Below are positions 34,811-47,480 of a stretch of 64,000 nt of DNA, one piece after another. The stretch lies in assembly GCA_963680875.1 (NCBI GenBank), contig OY804590.1, forward strand, positions 23,994,640 through 24,058,639. The letters run 5' to 3'. Position 1 is the stretch's first letter; each line of letters opens with the position of its first letter. A program made the position numbers and the translations under genes. The DNA comes from Bathymodiolus brooksi (lineage: Eukaryota > Mollusca > Bivalvia > Mytilida > Modiolidae). The notes under the pieces are model-generated. The model made no database searches. It had not been told where the DNA came from and was given only the letters and a program-made list of their open reading frames with translations.

Positions 34811-35089
34811 ATCTTAAGTCTACCAGACATTAGCACACATGTACTGTAATGTTTCTCAAACCCCAATATATTTTTTGTGGAAAAAAATCATCCAGACTGG
34901 CTATAAACAATACATATTTGTACAATAGTATTGGACAGATGAGATCTCAATCTTAAGTCTTCCAGACATTAGCATGCATGTATTTGTAATGTGTCTCAAA
35001 CCCTAATTATTTTTTTTTGGGAAAAAATCTTCCAGACAGTGGCTACAAACAATACAAATTTGTACAATAGTATTGGACACAGATGAGAT
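34811..35089 (+). repeat. Tandem duplication, 139-bp period, two copies
   Basis: ATCTTAAGTCTWCCAGACAT opens both copies (34811 and 34950), and both end near GTACAATAGTATTGGACA followed by GATGAGAT. Divergence of roughly 10 percent suggests age. Confidence 0.8.
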
Positions 35090-35839
35090 ATGGATCATTT
35101 GAGTATAAGAGTAAATAGAACTGATCAATATCTCCATGGTTATAGATAATTACATAGAATTTCAATCAATACTCTGATACTATGACAATTGAAATCTATA
35201 GGAGACTGATTTCGATCTAACTAATGCAGTTAAATATTGTTTCATTTAAAGAAATTTAATGTTAATTGTGTTTGTTTTTCTAAAGAAAAGAGAGGGGTGG
35301 TGGGGGGGAGATTAGACATTTTGTATATTGATGTTGTTGTTTGTCTTGATACAGATACGTGTGTAGTAAAGGGGGGTGGCTGGGGGAAGAAAGTATAGTG
35401 ATAATTTCATGTGAGTGTATGATGAAAAAATGTACCTGCGGCTGATTTTAAACAGCTGTTTATCAGCATTTGTTGTACCAATTGGTACCTCAAGTTCTCT
35501 TTCTTATGTACTTAAAACCTTGTTGAGATTGATGAAATATGTTAATTACATGTCGCCAGGAATGAAAATATGTTTTACATCGTGAAGCAGCATTGCGATA
35601 TGAAGATTCAGTTTTGTATTGATCGCTGAATAGGGTTCAAGGTCTGGGAGATTAAGAATTTAGCATATGCTACGATAGGCAATAGTTCAATAAATTATTT
35701 TTACCAACCCAGAAATAAAGGCTCAGTCAGGCCAGCTTCTAGTTCTTAAATAACATAATAATTTGTCTTTAATAAGTGACATTGTGTCTCTTATGACATA
35801 AAAAAGATGTTTAAATCAATAATAATGCTTTTTGTCTTT

Positions 35840-35914
35840 GTTCAATGTGGCTAAGAGAAATTACTTCATATTAGCCACATTGGCTAATGCAAAAAAATGT
35901 CTACCACTAACACA
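35840..35914. mobile_element. Solo right end of the 17982-20608 element family
   Basis: AATGTGGCTAAGAGAAATTA, TAGCCACATTGGCTAAT and the terminal GTCTACCACTAACACAG match 20534-20608. No partner left end was found in intron 1. It lies about 60 bp upstream of coding exon 2. Confidence 0.75.
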
Positions 35915-35975
35915 GCCTTCAGTAAAAAATCTTAGCTTAATGTATTCTTAAAGCATACTATTTTTCCCATTACAG

Positions 35976-36121
35976 GAAGCCAGAAAAGCAGCAGCAGATA
36001 CCACCCTAGCACATGCTACCGCCAATGTCGACCCAGTTGGAAGAATACAAATGCGCACTAGGCGCACACTGCGAGGTCACCTTGCTAAAATATATGCCAT
36101 GCACTGGGCTTCAGACTCTAG
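35976..36121 (+). CDS. GNB1: G-beta coding exon 2 (residues 21-69, start of the propeller)
   Basis: The exon follows a TTTTTCCCATTACAG acceptor and encodes [13 protein letters not shown]..., then the strongly conserved [19 protein letters not shown] and [13 protein letters not shown]. In vertebrate GNB1 the Lys and Tyr of AKIYAMHW contact G-alpha and effectors; both are present. The exon ends in phase 2 after AG of an Arg codon, with donor GTTTGT, weaker than consensus. A 70-bp transposon end lies only about 60 bp upstream (35840-35914). Confidence 0.97.
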
Positions 36122-37340
36122 GTTTGTACTAAATTTATTTTTAACAGTTAAATTTCGGCCCATCTACATATCCCACATTTTCGACCACAAGAATTATTAT
36201 TTGTAAGCTTGTTCTTCTTCTTGTGAGTATATCTGTAATACTGTTTACCTGATGAAAAACAACAATCAACCAATCAATACATTTAATTACTGATAAGATA
36301 GTCATCAGCAGTCATGTACAGGTATTTAGGTTATCAGTCACTAAAAGTATAAAAAGATCAACCTTGATATTTATTAGAGAGTGTTTTGTCTTTTCCCCTA
36401 ATAAAAGAGAGTAGGAAATCTGAGATCCAATGTATGCTTGAAAAATTAATAGTAGACTGCAAGACAGGTTTCATATTCATTTGTCCAACTACCGGTAGCT
36501 GTGTTAGGATGTCTATCACAGTTTAATTAGCAACTTTTTCACATTGGTCAGAATCTTTCTGTCATTTCCACATTCCTCATTTGACATTGCAATCATTAGA
36601 ATATTTTTCTGCTTATAATTTGAAACGTTGAGAGAAAAAAAAGAATTGGAAAAATAAATAGAAATCTACATATTTATAGTTGGAAAGAATCAAATAATTA
36701 TAACACAAGCTCTAGTGAGCTTTTATTTATAGACTAAATGCCATACATATAAAATCAATCTTTTGACTTTTATCTAATGTTTCATAATCAAGATTCCGGA
36801 TCAATGTCATATATTGATCTGGAAATGCAGACGGTTTTGTGTTTACTTGAATGAACACTGTCGAATGCAAAAGTAAAATGTTTTCTGATGTCGACTATCA
36901 TGGCAGTTTAGCAAGCTGCTATAATAGTAGATATCAGAGAACATTTTACTTCTTGTATCAATCAGATAGATTTACATTCCTAAAAATATGGTCCTTAACG
37001 AACCATTGTGAGACCTTTTGATGTTTCAATCATAATCGTATGCAAAAATATAACCGAGTTATTTCCAATACATTTTACACTTTTAATGACAACACATTAA
37101 ATCAATAAAATCATTTTTCATTATTCACTGTTGTGTTACGACTTCTAATAATCAAAACTATTATATCAGCAGTAGTACACGAAAGCTGATCAGTAGAAAA
37201 CATATCTTTATCCTGCACTTGTTCTATTTGAGCAAGCAAATTGCATTGACTGGATAAATTGTAAACCTTGCCTTTATCCCAATTTTTTAAGCCTCATACA
37301 CATAAACTTTATATTTTAAGACACTGCACTGATATTGTCT
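36122..37340. other. Intron 2 start, with one imperfect hairpin (36870-36953)
   Basis: AAGTAAAATGTTTTCTGATG and its approximate reverse complement (AGAGAACATTTTACTT) form 36-bp arms around an 11-base loop. Nothing else recognised. Confidence 0.5.
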
Positions 37341-39571
37341 ATACAGATCCCTCAAAATGTATCAACGCTGAATACTCTCAGGTCGGATATATCCCTCCCA
37401 AAATGTCCGATTCACTCCAAAGAAATATCTGATGAATTTGAGAGTCAACACCCTCCAACTCCGAGTATTTGGTCGGACGTGAGAGTGGATATTTAAAGAT
37501 TTTTTTATACATTTCTCGAGGTGAACATGTCAAACATTTTGTGATCTATGTGTATTCACGCCAGGAAAGGTAGCTCAAAGATCAATATTTGTCACGCTCT
37601 GGCACAACAGGCGTTCAATGCATAGGAGCACCTCATAATCAAAGAATTGTACAACAATTTCAAGTTACACCGTTTGTGTTTCTTTAATCTGTTTAATTTT
37701 AATAGATCTATCGAGTACATTTAAATTTTACGATTACATGGAAATAAAAATAGTTGAATAGCAATAAATATTTGTCGTAATGCATGTATAATGATCGATA
37801 ATGTAAATAACGGTTTTATGTTACCTAAAATAGAATCATGAAGTAACTAGGGGTGTAACGATACATTTTTTCCACAAGCGATACGTATCGCGATATTTGA
37901 TATGTATTACGATACGTTTTATAGGAAACTAACTATTCCTTGAAATCCATGCTGGTCGACATGGGTGCTGCCATGTTTTTTTTTTATATGAGGTCGCTTA
38001 TGTACTAGCGGAAATTATAAATATTTGATTAATTAATTTTAAAAGCGTAAATTAATCGATTCACTTTTCTCAAAATATTAATTAATTGATCACCAAAAGA
38101 AGAAAACGGAAGTTCAACACTACTTTTTTTCAAAAAATGAGCATTATATCGTTTGTATCGTAAGCGGCCTCCACGTATCGTGAACCGAACCGTCCCCAAA
38201 ATAATCGTGATTTTGGTACATACGGTGAATCGTTTCCCCCTTAGAAGTAACTGACCCAGAGAATCTGGACTGGAACTACATTATGTACGTACCAAAATGC
38301 ATTTGTTAAAAAAATGCAATGTCATGTACTAGACTCGAATAAGTTAAAATATGATAAATAATTATACCCGATGATACCTTTTTCTACTCTTTAAATTCAA
38401 TTTGTTTTTGTTTACATTTTTCTCTCTTTATTGTAATTTTTTTTTTTATTACTCATTTTTATTTATTTCTAAATTTTCGGTCTGTATTGTGATAAATAAC
38501 ATCTTCATATTACCACCACCATATAACTGAAATATTGTTGAAAAGTGACGTTTAAACACCCATAGCCTCATATAAATTATTGCAATAAAATATCGATTAA
38601 GTAACGAAATCGATATAAATTATTTTCCAGTATATTTAGTATAAAAAGCTTGTTCTCCACATTTATATTGTGAGATGTATTGCAACCGCCATTTTTTACT
38701 CGTGTGCATGCTCGTGTTTGATGGAAAAGCTATATAACTATATTTAAATATTTTGTGATAATAATTTTATATTGTAAAATGATTCACCCTGTGATTTTTG
38801 TTTCAACAAGATACATTTTTTATAGTATATATTTTATTATAAAATACAATATTGAACTGATTTTCGTTAACACTTCAATCATTGAATATTGATTTTTTCG
38901 GATGTTGAAAAATTTTTCCCCTGTTAGTATACTTTTATTGCTTTATTTTAAAAAAAAAATAACACCAAGAACATTTCAACAACAAAAAACAACAGATTTA
39001 CAGCATATTACCAAATATTTTTTAATAAAAACTTCATTGATATCGAGTTGATCCAAGTTGTGTCATTTGCAAGGTTGATCACTGTGGTTATAAAAAAATA
39101 TGTATGTCGTGGAAATATTTTCTAGGTGATCGGAATTAGGTGCCATCATCATGAATAAAACCTTGTATAACTTGTATAGAAGACAAAACCAAAGTGTATG
39201 CAATACACATGTCCAGAGAAATGCAACCAAAGCTGTATGCAATACACATATCCGGAAAAATACAACCAAACATGAAATAAAACTTAAATGAATAATTACT
39301 ATTTTTTAAATATTAAAACATATTAATTTTTATTTCAAAGTTGGAAAGTAAATAAAAGCTAAAAGCTTGAATTGAATTTACTCTTATAATGATTTTTTAA
39401 TTTGATTTAAAATAAAGATTAAAAAAAATGTATTTTATGATAATGATGGCTGATTAAAATTGTTTGTCACGCATTAGCTGTCAGTTGTAATATACAGGAA
39501 GAGCGCCTACTGTGAAGTAATCTATTTTGAGATGCCATTCAATGAAAATAACAACCTGACCATATTGTTAC

Positions 39572-39595
39572 ATAATAATAATAATAATAATAAAT
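39572..39595 (+). repeat. (ATA)n microsatellite
   Basis: Eight uninterrupted AATA-type triplets, followed by AATTCTTTATTTATAGAGTG, which resembles a LINE 3' tail on the minus strand. Confidence 0.85.
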
Positions 39596-39724
39596 TCTTT
39601 ATTTATAGAGTGTTGCACAGTTATTTAACAACTAATCTTCCCTGAGGCCCTCATTGACATATTTAGACATACATTGTAAAGTACACAATATAAAGTTACA
39701 CAATACATTGCAATAAGTATACAC

Positions 39725-40475
39725 CCGTGTTCACCAAAAACTTTTTTAACCCTAGATATCTGGGCCAGTGACTTGCTAAAGTTACTAGACCGAAGATATT
39801 TTTACCAGAAAAAGAAGATTTTTTTTTCATTTGATCTTTTCTGTTCATATTGTTTTTTAGCTTGTGACACCTCCTCTGGTGTTCTAGAGGGCTTTTTCAA
39901 CTTCTTCCCCGGAATAGTACCATCTTGCCACTTTAAAGGGATATTGTCTACCACAATCGTAATTTTTTCATATCCCTTTAACATAAACATAAACAACTAA
40001 AAACCAACACAAGTCACTATCCGTAGCGATTCATACTGGGGAAAGTGGTAAAAAAATATTGATTTTCTTTATTTTTACTCATAAAAGTAAAAATTATATC
40101 TTGTTAAAGATTATTTTCAAGTTTGAACATTTAATGATCAACAAATACCTTTGCAACACGACGACTCGTTGTACTTTATTGCCTGTCGAAATGCGATGAG
40201 ATTTAGATGCATCTTACGACTTGTTGCCGAAATGAAAATGCCTAAGTACCCACGAATCGCTATATTTGAAGGTACCAGTTATTATGTTTTTATGAGTAAA
40301 CAAGTCGACGACTATTTTTGGACGAAAATAAAAGAAAATTATCACATTAACGATTCAAAATTTCCGTCGAGTCATTCAGAAAAGGTATTTAACTACACTA
40401 GCAACACCATACAACTAGACCGATAGAATTTTTACTAGACACAGGCTTCGGGCTACCGCTTAATGTCGAACACTG
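39725..40475. mobile_element. Possible hAT remnant (GTGTTCGA-type ends)
   Basis: The right end ...TAATGTCGAACACTG is a typical hAT-like terminus. CCGTGTTCACCAAAAAC at 39725 could be the left partner. TTACTAGACCGAAGAT and CTAGACCGATAG recur near the two ends. No TSD was found. An ORF inside (40151-40426, 91 residues) is not recognised. Confidence 0.35.
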
Positions 40476-40504
40476 ATACCGAAAAGATTTAGTAAACATT
40501 TAAT

Positions 40505-41380
40505 GGTAAATTAAGGTACATCATCATTTAAAATGAGACTTTTAACTTTTGTTTTAAATGTATTATGAGAAGAAGCTTGCCGTATCGAAAACGGAAGTTC
40601 ATTCCATAGCTTTGGTCCAGAGTATGTAAAAGTTTTCTTAAAAAGTTCAGTTTTTGCCTTTGGGATTTGTAATTTTTCACTTACAACATTTCGGAGAGAG
40701 TAAGGATTTCTATCAGACAAGTACTGGATTTTAATTTTTATATATATAGGTGTTTCATTCTTTAGACATTTGGAAGCAAGAAGATATTTATGATATTTGA
40801 TTCTTTGTTCAATACTCATCCATCCTAGTTGTTTAAATAGAGGTTCAGATGGTGCTATGGGATCTTGATCTAATATCAATCTTGCTGTTCTTTTTTGCAA
40901 TTTAAGAATGCGATTAAGTCCCTCATTTGAACAATTTCCTCAAACAACACAGCAATAATCAATTAAAGGCAAAATATAACCTGAATAAAAAAGTTGCCTT
41001 GATTCAAGGTTTAAATATTTCTTAATTTTTGAAAGAAGGTAGATTTTTGATGATATTTTAGAACAGACTTATCAATTGGGTTTTTCCAATTTAGATTTGA
41101 GTCAATTTTGATACCAAGTAATTTTTCACAAGCAGAATGTTGTAATTGTTCAGAATTAATAGTCAAGTATAGTTCTTCATTTTGAAATGCAAGTTTTTGC
41201 TTTGTTCCAACAGTAATACATTTAGTTTTATTACAATTTATAAACATTGTTATCCTTGCACAAGTCTTCCTGGACTTTGGTTTGTATATCTGAAATATTT
41301 TCCCCAGAAATGTGTATTGTAGAATAAGAATTAGATAAGAAATTAAAATTTATAGAAGGCAAGGATTTATATAATTAACA
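40505..41380 (-). pseudogene. LINE reverse transcriptase fragment, broken
   Basis: Minus-strand frames carry TIHISGENISDIQTKVQEDL near 41300, then NKTKCITVGTKQKL and KLLGIKIDSNLNWKNPIDKS (41247-41011), then LPLIDYCCVV, a stop in place of the usual Trp, GNCSNEGLNRILKLQKRTAR, and RTELFKKTF-like and YSGPKLWNELPFSIRQA motifs (40900-40511). These are the thumb and C-terminal signatures of Jockey/CR1-like LINEs. A frame change near 41011 and a TGA near 40937 show it is dead. Confidence 0.85.
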
Positions 41381-42020
41381 CATTAAGTCACATTTCATTT
41401 ATTTAGCCTAACTTGGGTCAGTTATCAATTAAAAAGACAAAAATGGTTTTAAAAAAAATCTTTCTGATAAGTATAAACCTGAATAACGATATCATGACAT
41501 AATAATTTCTCACCGTAAATATATTTATTTTATTAAGATATTTATACACATATATAAGAAAAAAGATATAAATTTATTTTTTAAGTACAAATAAATTGGA
41601 AGACGGCTTGAAAATCGAAAACGCAAAATAGTTCTCTATTCACGGATATTGTATTCAATGTATATCGTCCGTTGCAGCCGTTAACAGATCTATACTTTCC
41701 GTATATCACTCATTTATTTCAGCTTTACTAAGATATGCATGTTTCTTTATGCACAAATTTATTGGTTAGCAGAATTTGGGGACATTTCCTGTTTACAGTT
41801 TAACTATCTGAGAGTGGAGACTCTCTCACTCCGATATGTGATACTCTCACTCCGACCAGGGAGGATTTTATCCGACGATTTTAAGAGTGACACCCTCTTC
41901 AAATCCGACGAAATTTTGGGTGACTCCAAGTCCGACCTGAGAGTATGAGCGTTGATACACTTTGAGGGATCTGTATATATCTTGTCTTACATATCCACTT
42001 CCTAGTTAACGAGCCTTTCT

Positions 42021-42806
42021 CAGAGTTGGCAAAAACTTTTTTTTCTGTCTGACATTGGGTCAGACAGGAACTGGGGTTCTGTCTGACCCATGGCCTTTGT
42101 GTCTGTCTCTCCATTTTTTTGTAATATTGTATATAACCTGTCAAATTTTGTTTTTTATACAGAACTGAATGCAAGATTACCTATGGTCATAATCATTAAT
42201 CAACTCGATTAAATGTTTTTTCTGTATACATATTTTTATCTAAAAAGATAAGGCAGATATAGCCAACAATCCGTATCTAATGGTTCGATCACATTCCGAA
42301 TATTATACATCAATGTCAGTTTCCGGTTTACCTACATTTTTATTTTCAGTTAAGAATATGAATCTGTTGTCATCATCAATATATAAGCATCTCAAAACAT
42401 ATTTAATTAAACACAAACAATCTTTGATACTTGGGGAGTGTGGAAGTCAACTTATTTCTGTGCTCAGTGATATATTTCAGTTTTAATGTTCCACATTTTG
42501 CAGGTGCTCGTTCCTACTAAAAGGATGTTTACATTTACGTATAAGGAGTTTCGATTACAAATAGGAATGTGTCGGTCTGACAGAATAAATAAACAAATTT
42601 CAAGTCTCTGTCTGACATTTTAATAAAACTGAAAACGGAATTTAATGCCATTGGCAGTGGAAACTGGGAGTGAATAAATTTCAATCGCTAACTGGACAAC
42701 CACAAAGTAATATTTTCGTGACGGACATTGGGACAGACACGGTTCATTAATTAATCGAACCAACCGTTATTCTGCTGGTCAGGTCCGACGATTTTCGCCA
42801 ACTCTG
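42021..42806. mobile_element. 786-bp hAT-like element, CAGAGTTGGC ends, 6-bp TSD CTTTCT
   Basis: The left end CAGAGTTGGCAAAAAC and the right end ATTTTCGCCAACTCTG are inverted copies. CTTTCT lies on both outer sides (42015-42020 and 42807-42812). Inside, TCTGTCTGACATTGGGTCAG and GGACATTGGGACAGACACGG are related subterminal words. There is no transposase. Confidence 0.75.
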
Positions 42807-42814
42807 CTTTCTTT

Positions 42815-45285
42815 TAAGAATTTGTTTTATATAAAGTATATAATAGCCAGTTAGACCCTACATTTTACATGTTAATTCATACTGAACATGTATAGCAAAA
42901 AATATATTTGGCCATGAAATGTCCAAGTTGTGAAAATTAATGTGTATCTTCCAGTATGTTTGTTGATTACATGTAAAGTTATATATGTTCAGTGATTGGG
43001 ATTAGAGAGGGCCATGCGCCATTTATCACATTCCATCTGAAAATGTCCCATTAAAATCAGAAATATTTACAAAGAATGTTAAAGAATGGCCCATTGAAAT
43101 TCTGAATGTCAATAGAAAATGTCCCATTATAAAATTTTAATCCTAATCACTGTATGTTATCGGTGAAATCTCAAGTAAATACAGATATTTTTAAATAAAT
43201 GCACCTGTATACATGATACACAGTGTAGATTCTACTGGAAGCTCTATATGTATAGAATATACAATATACGTACATTGTCGGAAAAATAAAATTTATTTCT
43301 ACTATCTTTAGAAACATGTACTTTTTTTAGTCTGTTTGCAGCGAGTGCAAATTAATTTGATATTTAAACGACAATGTAAGTATATTGTGTCTATACTGCA
43401 ATATCTTAAAGCCCAAAACACCTGCCGAATTGTCTGGAAAAAAGCGTCTTTCTAATTGTTTTCAATGATGTTATCTGTGATGTCAGCGTTTATACTGTTA
43501 CCGTTTCTTTCTGACACTCCACATAAATCTGGTACCATGAACTAATAACACTGAGTTTATTTGACCCCCTTTATTAGTAGTCAAAATCACACAATTGCAG
43601 GATGAAATATTTTAAGTGCTCATTTTGAAAAAATATAAATGAGGCCAAAGAAAATTGATTGTTGGTTTCCCCTAACATAGGAAAAATTTTAAGGGCAGGG
43701 TTTTTTTTACAAGAGATATTGCAAAACAGGGTTTTGCTATCTTTCCTGTGAAGGTCACAAAATATATCTTAAAGGTTTTGCTATGCAAACAATTTTGCAT
43801 CACTCTTATTTCGTTTGTTAAATGCGAACATTTCTGTAAAAGAACAACCAGAATGGTTCCACTGGGCACACCGGCGGTGGCCATTTTATACATACTGTAC
43901 ATCACGTACACGTTTTAGATCATGGTCATTTTACCGATATCGTAAGTGCTTTGGGGCGATCTAGATCAATGACATTGACATGTGGAAAAAACATCGAAAA
44001 AGACACGACTGTAATTGTTTACGATAACAAAAATCTCCATATCACTGAGTTAGAAGACACATGACCGGTGTTTATTTTATTTTATTTTATTCATTTGTAA
44101 TAAAATATAACGACCCAGCAGTAAAAATTTGACCCGGTCGGGTTAGAGGAAACCGACAATCATTTTTCTTTGGCCTGATAAGAATTAAAATTTTTTGCTT
44201 GCTGATGTCCCATGTATATGGTGTATCAAACCTTGCTTATGCAATTCTGCTACATGTATGCTCAGCAAACTCTCAGGTTTTTTTTCAATCTTGTTTACCA
44301 TCTCTTTCATCATACAAATAGCATCATTGATTTAGGCTTAACATATCTCTTCTGGTCAGTATGTTATGCATGGGCTACTCAAGTTTTCTACACAGTGAAT
44401 TGTCAAAAAGTTAATGTGGAATATCTAAATTTGTAATTCTTGTACATGTTGTCTGACATGAAGATCTCTAATAACATTTGCTATACCTTTACAGAATTCT
44501 CAGTTTTCTGTAACCTGTCACTGCATTAAAATTTTCGAGGAATCTTAGATGCAGTTGAATTAAGTTTTTTTGTTTTTTTTAGTTAGGTCATAGGTCAGGT
44601 ATATTTACTCTGTTCATAGGTCAAGGATAATAAACAGGGTCATAGGTCAGGGAGAATCAATACCACTGGATTATAGTGGAAATGTCAATTTTGTACAGGT
44701 AGTTCCAGGTAAAGGTGTATTATAATATTCCCACACAGAGAATACAACAAATTCTTGCTGTTTTAACCAGAAGAATGTTAGAGATACTTGTAGCCATTCA
44801 ATTTTACAAGTCCAAAAGACATTTATGAAAATGGTGAGTCCAGGACTTGTCTTGGCAAGTTGCAAGAACCTCTGATTGTTATAACTGTACTAGTATTTGA
44901 ATATTTGTAATATAAAAAAAAGATGGTTGCCCCTGATATTTGAACAATTTAGTGTGTATAAACTATCAACTAATAGTAAGCTGGCATAACATTGTATGTA
45001 TTCTCTCTCTTGCATTCAGTAACGGATTGTAAGTATGGCTTATGTATTTATTTTATTTTATTGTTGTATTTTTGAAATTAATTATTTTTGTCTGATCGTG
45101 TAATGAGTAGTTCTTCTAAATGTATACATTATTAAAAAAATCGTGCACCCCCACCTTGTCAACTCAAGGAATATATATTTGGTCATGCATGATTGACATG
45201 GTTACCGTTCTTCAGAAATTACAGGATTTTGGAAAATTTGCTTAGGAAATCGTCTTTCAAATTCTAATATCAGGTATAAAAAAAA
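42815..45285. other. Intron 2, mostly unrecognised
   Basis: Only short direct repeats: GTCCCATT words near 43045-43135 and TCATAGGTCA at 44586-44660 (four times). No coding evidence; short ORFs lack motifs. Confidence 0.5.
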
Positions 45286-45424
45286 AATATATATATATAT
45301 ATATAATATTAAGTATATATGTACCATCTACACACGCTTATACACATGTCTTACGTCTATCCTTAGATTTTCCTTACGAGACAAGGTAACACTACGACTA
45401 TTGAAGCTCCTTTTTTTAGGGAGT

Positions 45425-45517
45425 GGATGTAGTCGAGTGGTCTAGGGCGCTGGACGTAAGGCTAAGCGAATGGTGCTGCAGTGTATCAATGGTGTGGGTT
45501 CAAATCCCGTCGAGGGA
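45425..45517 (+). repeat. tRNA-like sequence between AT microsatellites (tRNA pseudogene or SINE head)
   Basis: TAGTCGAGTGGTCTAGG resembles an A box and GGGTTCAAATCCCG a B box, about 55 bases apart as in a class II tRNA. The acceptor stem does not pair convincingly and the anticodon stem is unclear. AT runs stand at 45286-45305 and 45580-45606. Confidence 0.45.
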
Positions 45518-46602
45518 AGAACAAAAATTTGACAGCTCTAAAATCTAATTCTAACACTGTTTGGTTTAATTTTCAGACGTATATATATATATATATATAT
45601 ATATAATCTGCATTATGCATACTTTGTGCAAGAACTTGGCCATTACATTTATTTTAAAATAATCATAAAGGTTTGCCATTTCGATTAAAATTTCGAGCTC
45701 ATGTTAAAAAAAATATATATTTAAGGTATTGCTACAGAAAACCATCATAGTAGATAATTTGATAAGGAGCAAATTTCTCACAATCCTGATGAACATTTCT
45801 GACTTGGTTGAGATCTGTTTTGAATGATTGGGGTGCCTGAATAGTGAATATTTTGTATGCTACAATTGTACAATTGAAATAAAGTGAACAATTGTTGAAA
45901 TGTTTTGCTGACTTGTTTCTCCATACTTCTTATTATATATGTTGTATGTTGTCCATTATATTGCATGCCTTTTATTTAAGTTAACATACCCTCCCTATAA
46001 ATATTTTGAATTCTGTATGTGATTTATGTTGTATTGTTGTGAAAGATTTTGGTCAGTCTTTGGCTCTACTTTTTTATCAGCTATGTACACTGATCATTTT
46101 ATTAATATGTGAATCAAGCATGCTGCTTACTCTTTCCCAGACAGGCAAGACTTGACCGAGCATCAAATTAATACTGTGAAAGTATTTTTATTCGTTTGCA
46201 CCAATATTTGTGGTTTCTTCAAAATGCATTGATCCATGGGTTCTTGAATTTGTGGTTTCAAACACTACAGACAACAATCAATTGGAAAATTATATGTTGT
46301 TGGATTTTTGTTTTTGTGGTATTAGTGAACCAAGAAATCGGTGAAAATTAGAACCCCATGATTAATAATGATTGCATAGTAGTTAGATTTACATTACATT
46401 GCTGATGAATTTAGCTTTTCTTGACTTTAACATACAATGTATATGACATTCTAAATATTTCAGAAGTCATTTTAAAAAAAAAAAATGTCCATTGGAAATT
46501 GTTTTCTTAAACTGTCAATTAATCTTACCAGGCCCTTCAATAGGGGGTGGTACCAGGTACATTTACCCACCTATGAATGGTCTTTGGTACCTCTTGATTT
46601 TA

Positions 46603-46648
46603 AAGAGTGTTGTATAAGAAATTCATGAATTTCTTATACAATACTCTT
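46603..46648. repeat. 46-bp near-perfect palindrome
   Basis: AAGAGTGTTGTATAAGAAAT and its reverse complement meet at TCATGA with a single mismatched pair. Could form a hairpin or cruciform. GGTACC-type words sit nearby. Confidence 0.8.
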
Positions 46649-46801
46649 ACATTGTATATAATGTTTCGCAATTTTCCTCAAATTTTAATAAAAAAAAGTA
46701 CCATCGGTAAATAGTGAAGTACTGGTACTCTTGGAAATATTGAAATATTGCTTGCAAATGTTTTGATTGAACCTTATAGTTAGTTGTTTCTTTTTTGTGT
46801 T

Positions 46802-46900
46802 TGTTATTTTGTTGTACTGTTAAGATATGACATGTGTTATTTTGTTGTACTGTTAAGATATGACATGTGTTATTTTGTTGTACTGTTAAGATATGACATG
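46802..46900 (+). repeat. Tandem repeat, 33 bp x 3, perfect
   Basis: TGTTATTTTGTTGTACTGTT followed by AAGATATGACATG occurs three times without differences. A very recent expansion or a collapse-prone site. Confidence 0.95.
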
Positions 46901-47362
46901 CTAAATATTTCAGCAGTCAATTTGTGTTAATTAATGTTCATTTAAAATGGTTTTCTTAAACAATCAATTAATCTTACAAATAACTTGATAAGAACCTTAT
47001 GTTTTTGTTTGTTATTTTGTTGTAATGTTATTCATATTGATATATTGATTACTTTTACTGGTAATAAGATTACTTCAATTGCATTTAATAAACTTTGATA
47101 CATCCAGATCTGTTGTCGAAGATTAACTGTTCTTCTGTACTCACTTTCAAGTGCATTTTTGTGAGTTTTACTCATCATTGAAACTGAAATGAGGAGCAGG
47201 AACAGCAACAAAACCCTGTTTTCTTGATTTTTTTCCCTGATAATTTTTGCTTGGATTTTTTGTTTTAGTGTTCAGTTATATACACATTCTATATGGTTTG
47301 TGTATAAAAAGTAGACAAAATATACATTTGGAACGTTGTATTGTGGGTAATTGTTCAGTGAG

Positions 47363-47480
47363 TGTTTAAAAACACAGTAAACAATATTTTGTTATATCAT
47401 TATGGTCAGTTTAACTTTAATTAGTGGAGGGGGTACACGGAGAGGACCATGTTAGAAGTAGCTGACAAAATACATCCCAT
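47363..47480 (-). repeat. Degenerate SINE family B piece
   Basis: CAATATTTTGTTATATCATT, GGTCAGTTTAACTTTAATTA and GTGGAGGGGGTACACGGAGA are diverged family words on the minus strand. Confidence 0.5.

Larger units (their letters stand above)
37344..41973. mobile_element. 4.6-kb element with ~47-bp TIRs (CAGATCCCTCAAA), TA or TATA flanks
   Basis: The left end CAGATCCCTCAAAATGTATC continues AACGCTGAATACTCTCAGGT; the right end read on the minus strand is CAGATCCCTCAAAGTGTATC and so on. TATA stands on both outer sides. GGTCGGA and GAGAGT words repeat within 150 bp of both ends, as subterminal transposase-binding repeats often do. No transposase ORF is recognised. The interior holds a SINE tail (38515-38565), a possible hAT remnant and a dead LINE. 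Confidence 0.7.

Noticed and set aside
39725..40475. A complete hAT element with a TSD
   Set aside because: The proposed left end is weak and the flanks do not match, so it is recorded only as a possible remnant.
45425..45517. A functional tRNA gene
   Set aside because: A and B boxes are present but the acceptor and anticodon stems do not pair acceptably, so it is kept only as a tRNA-like repeat.
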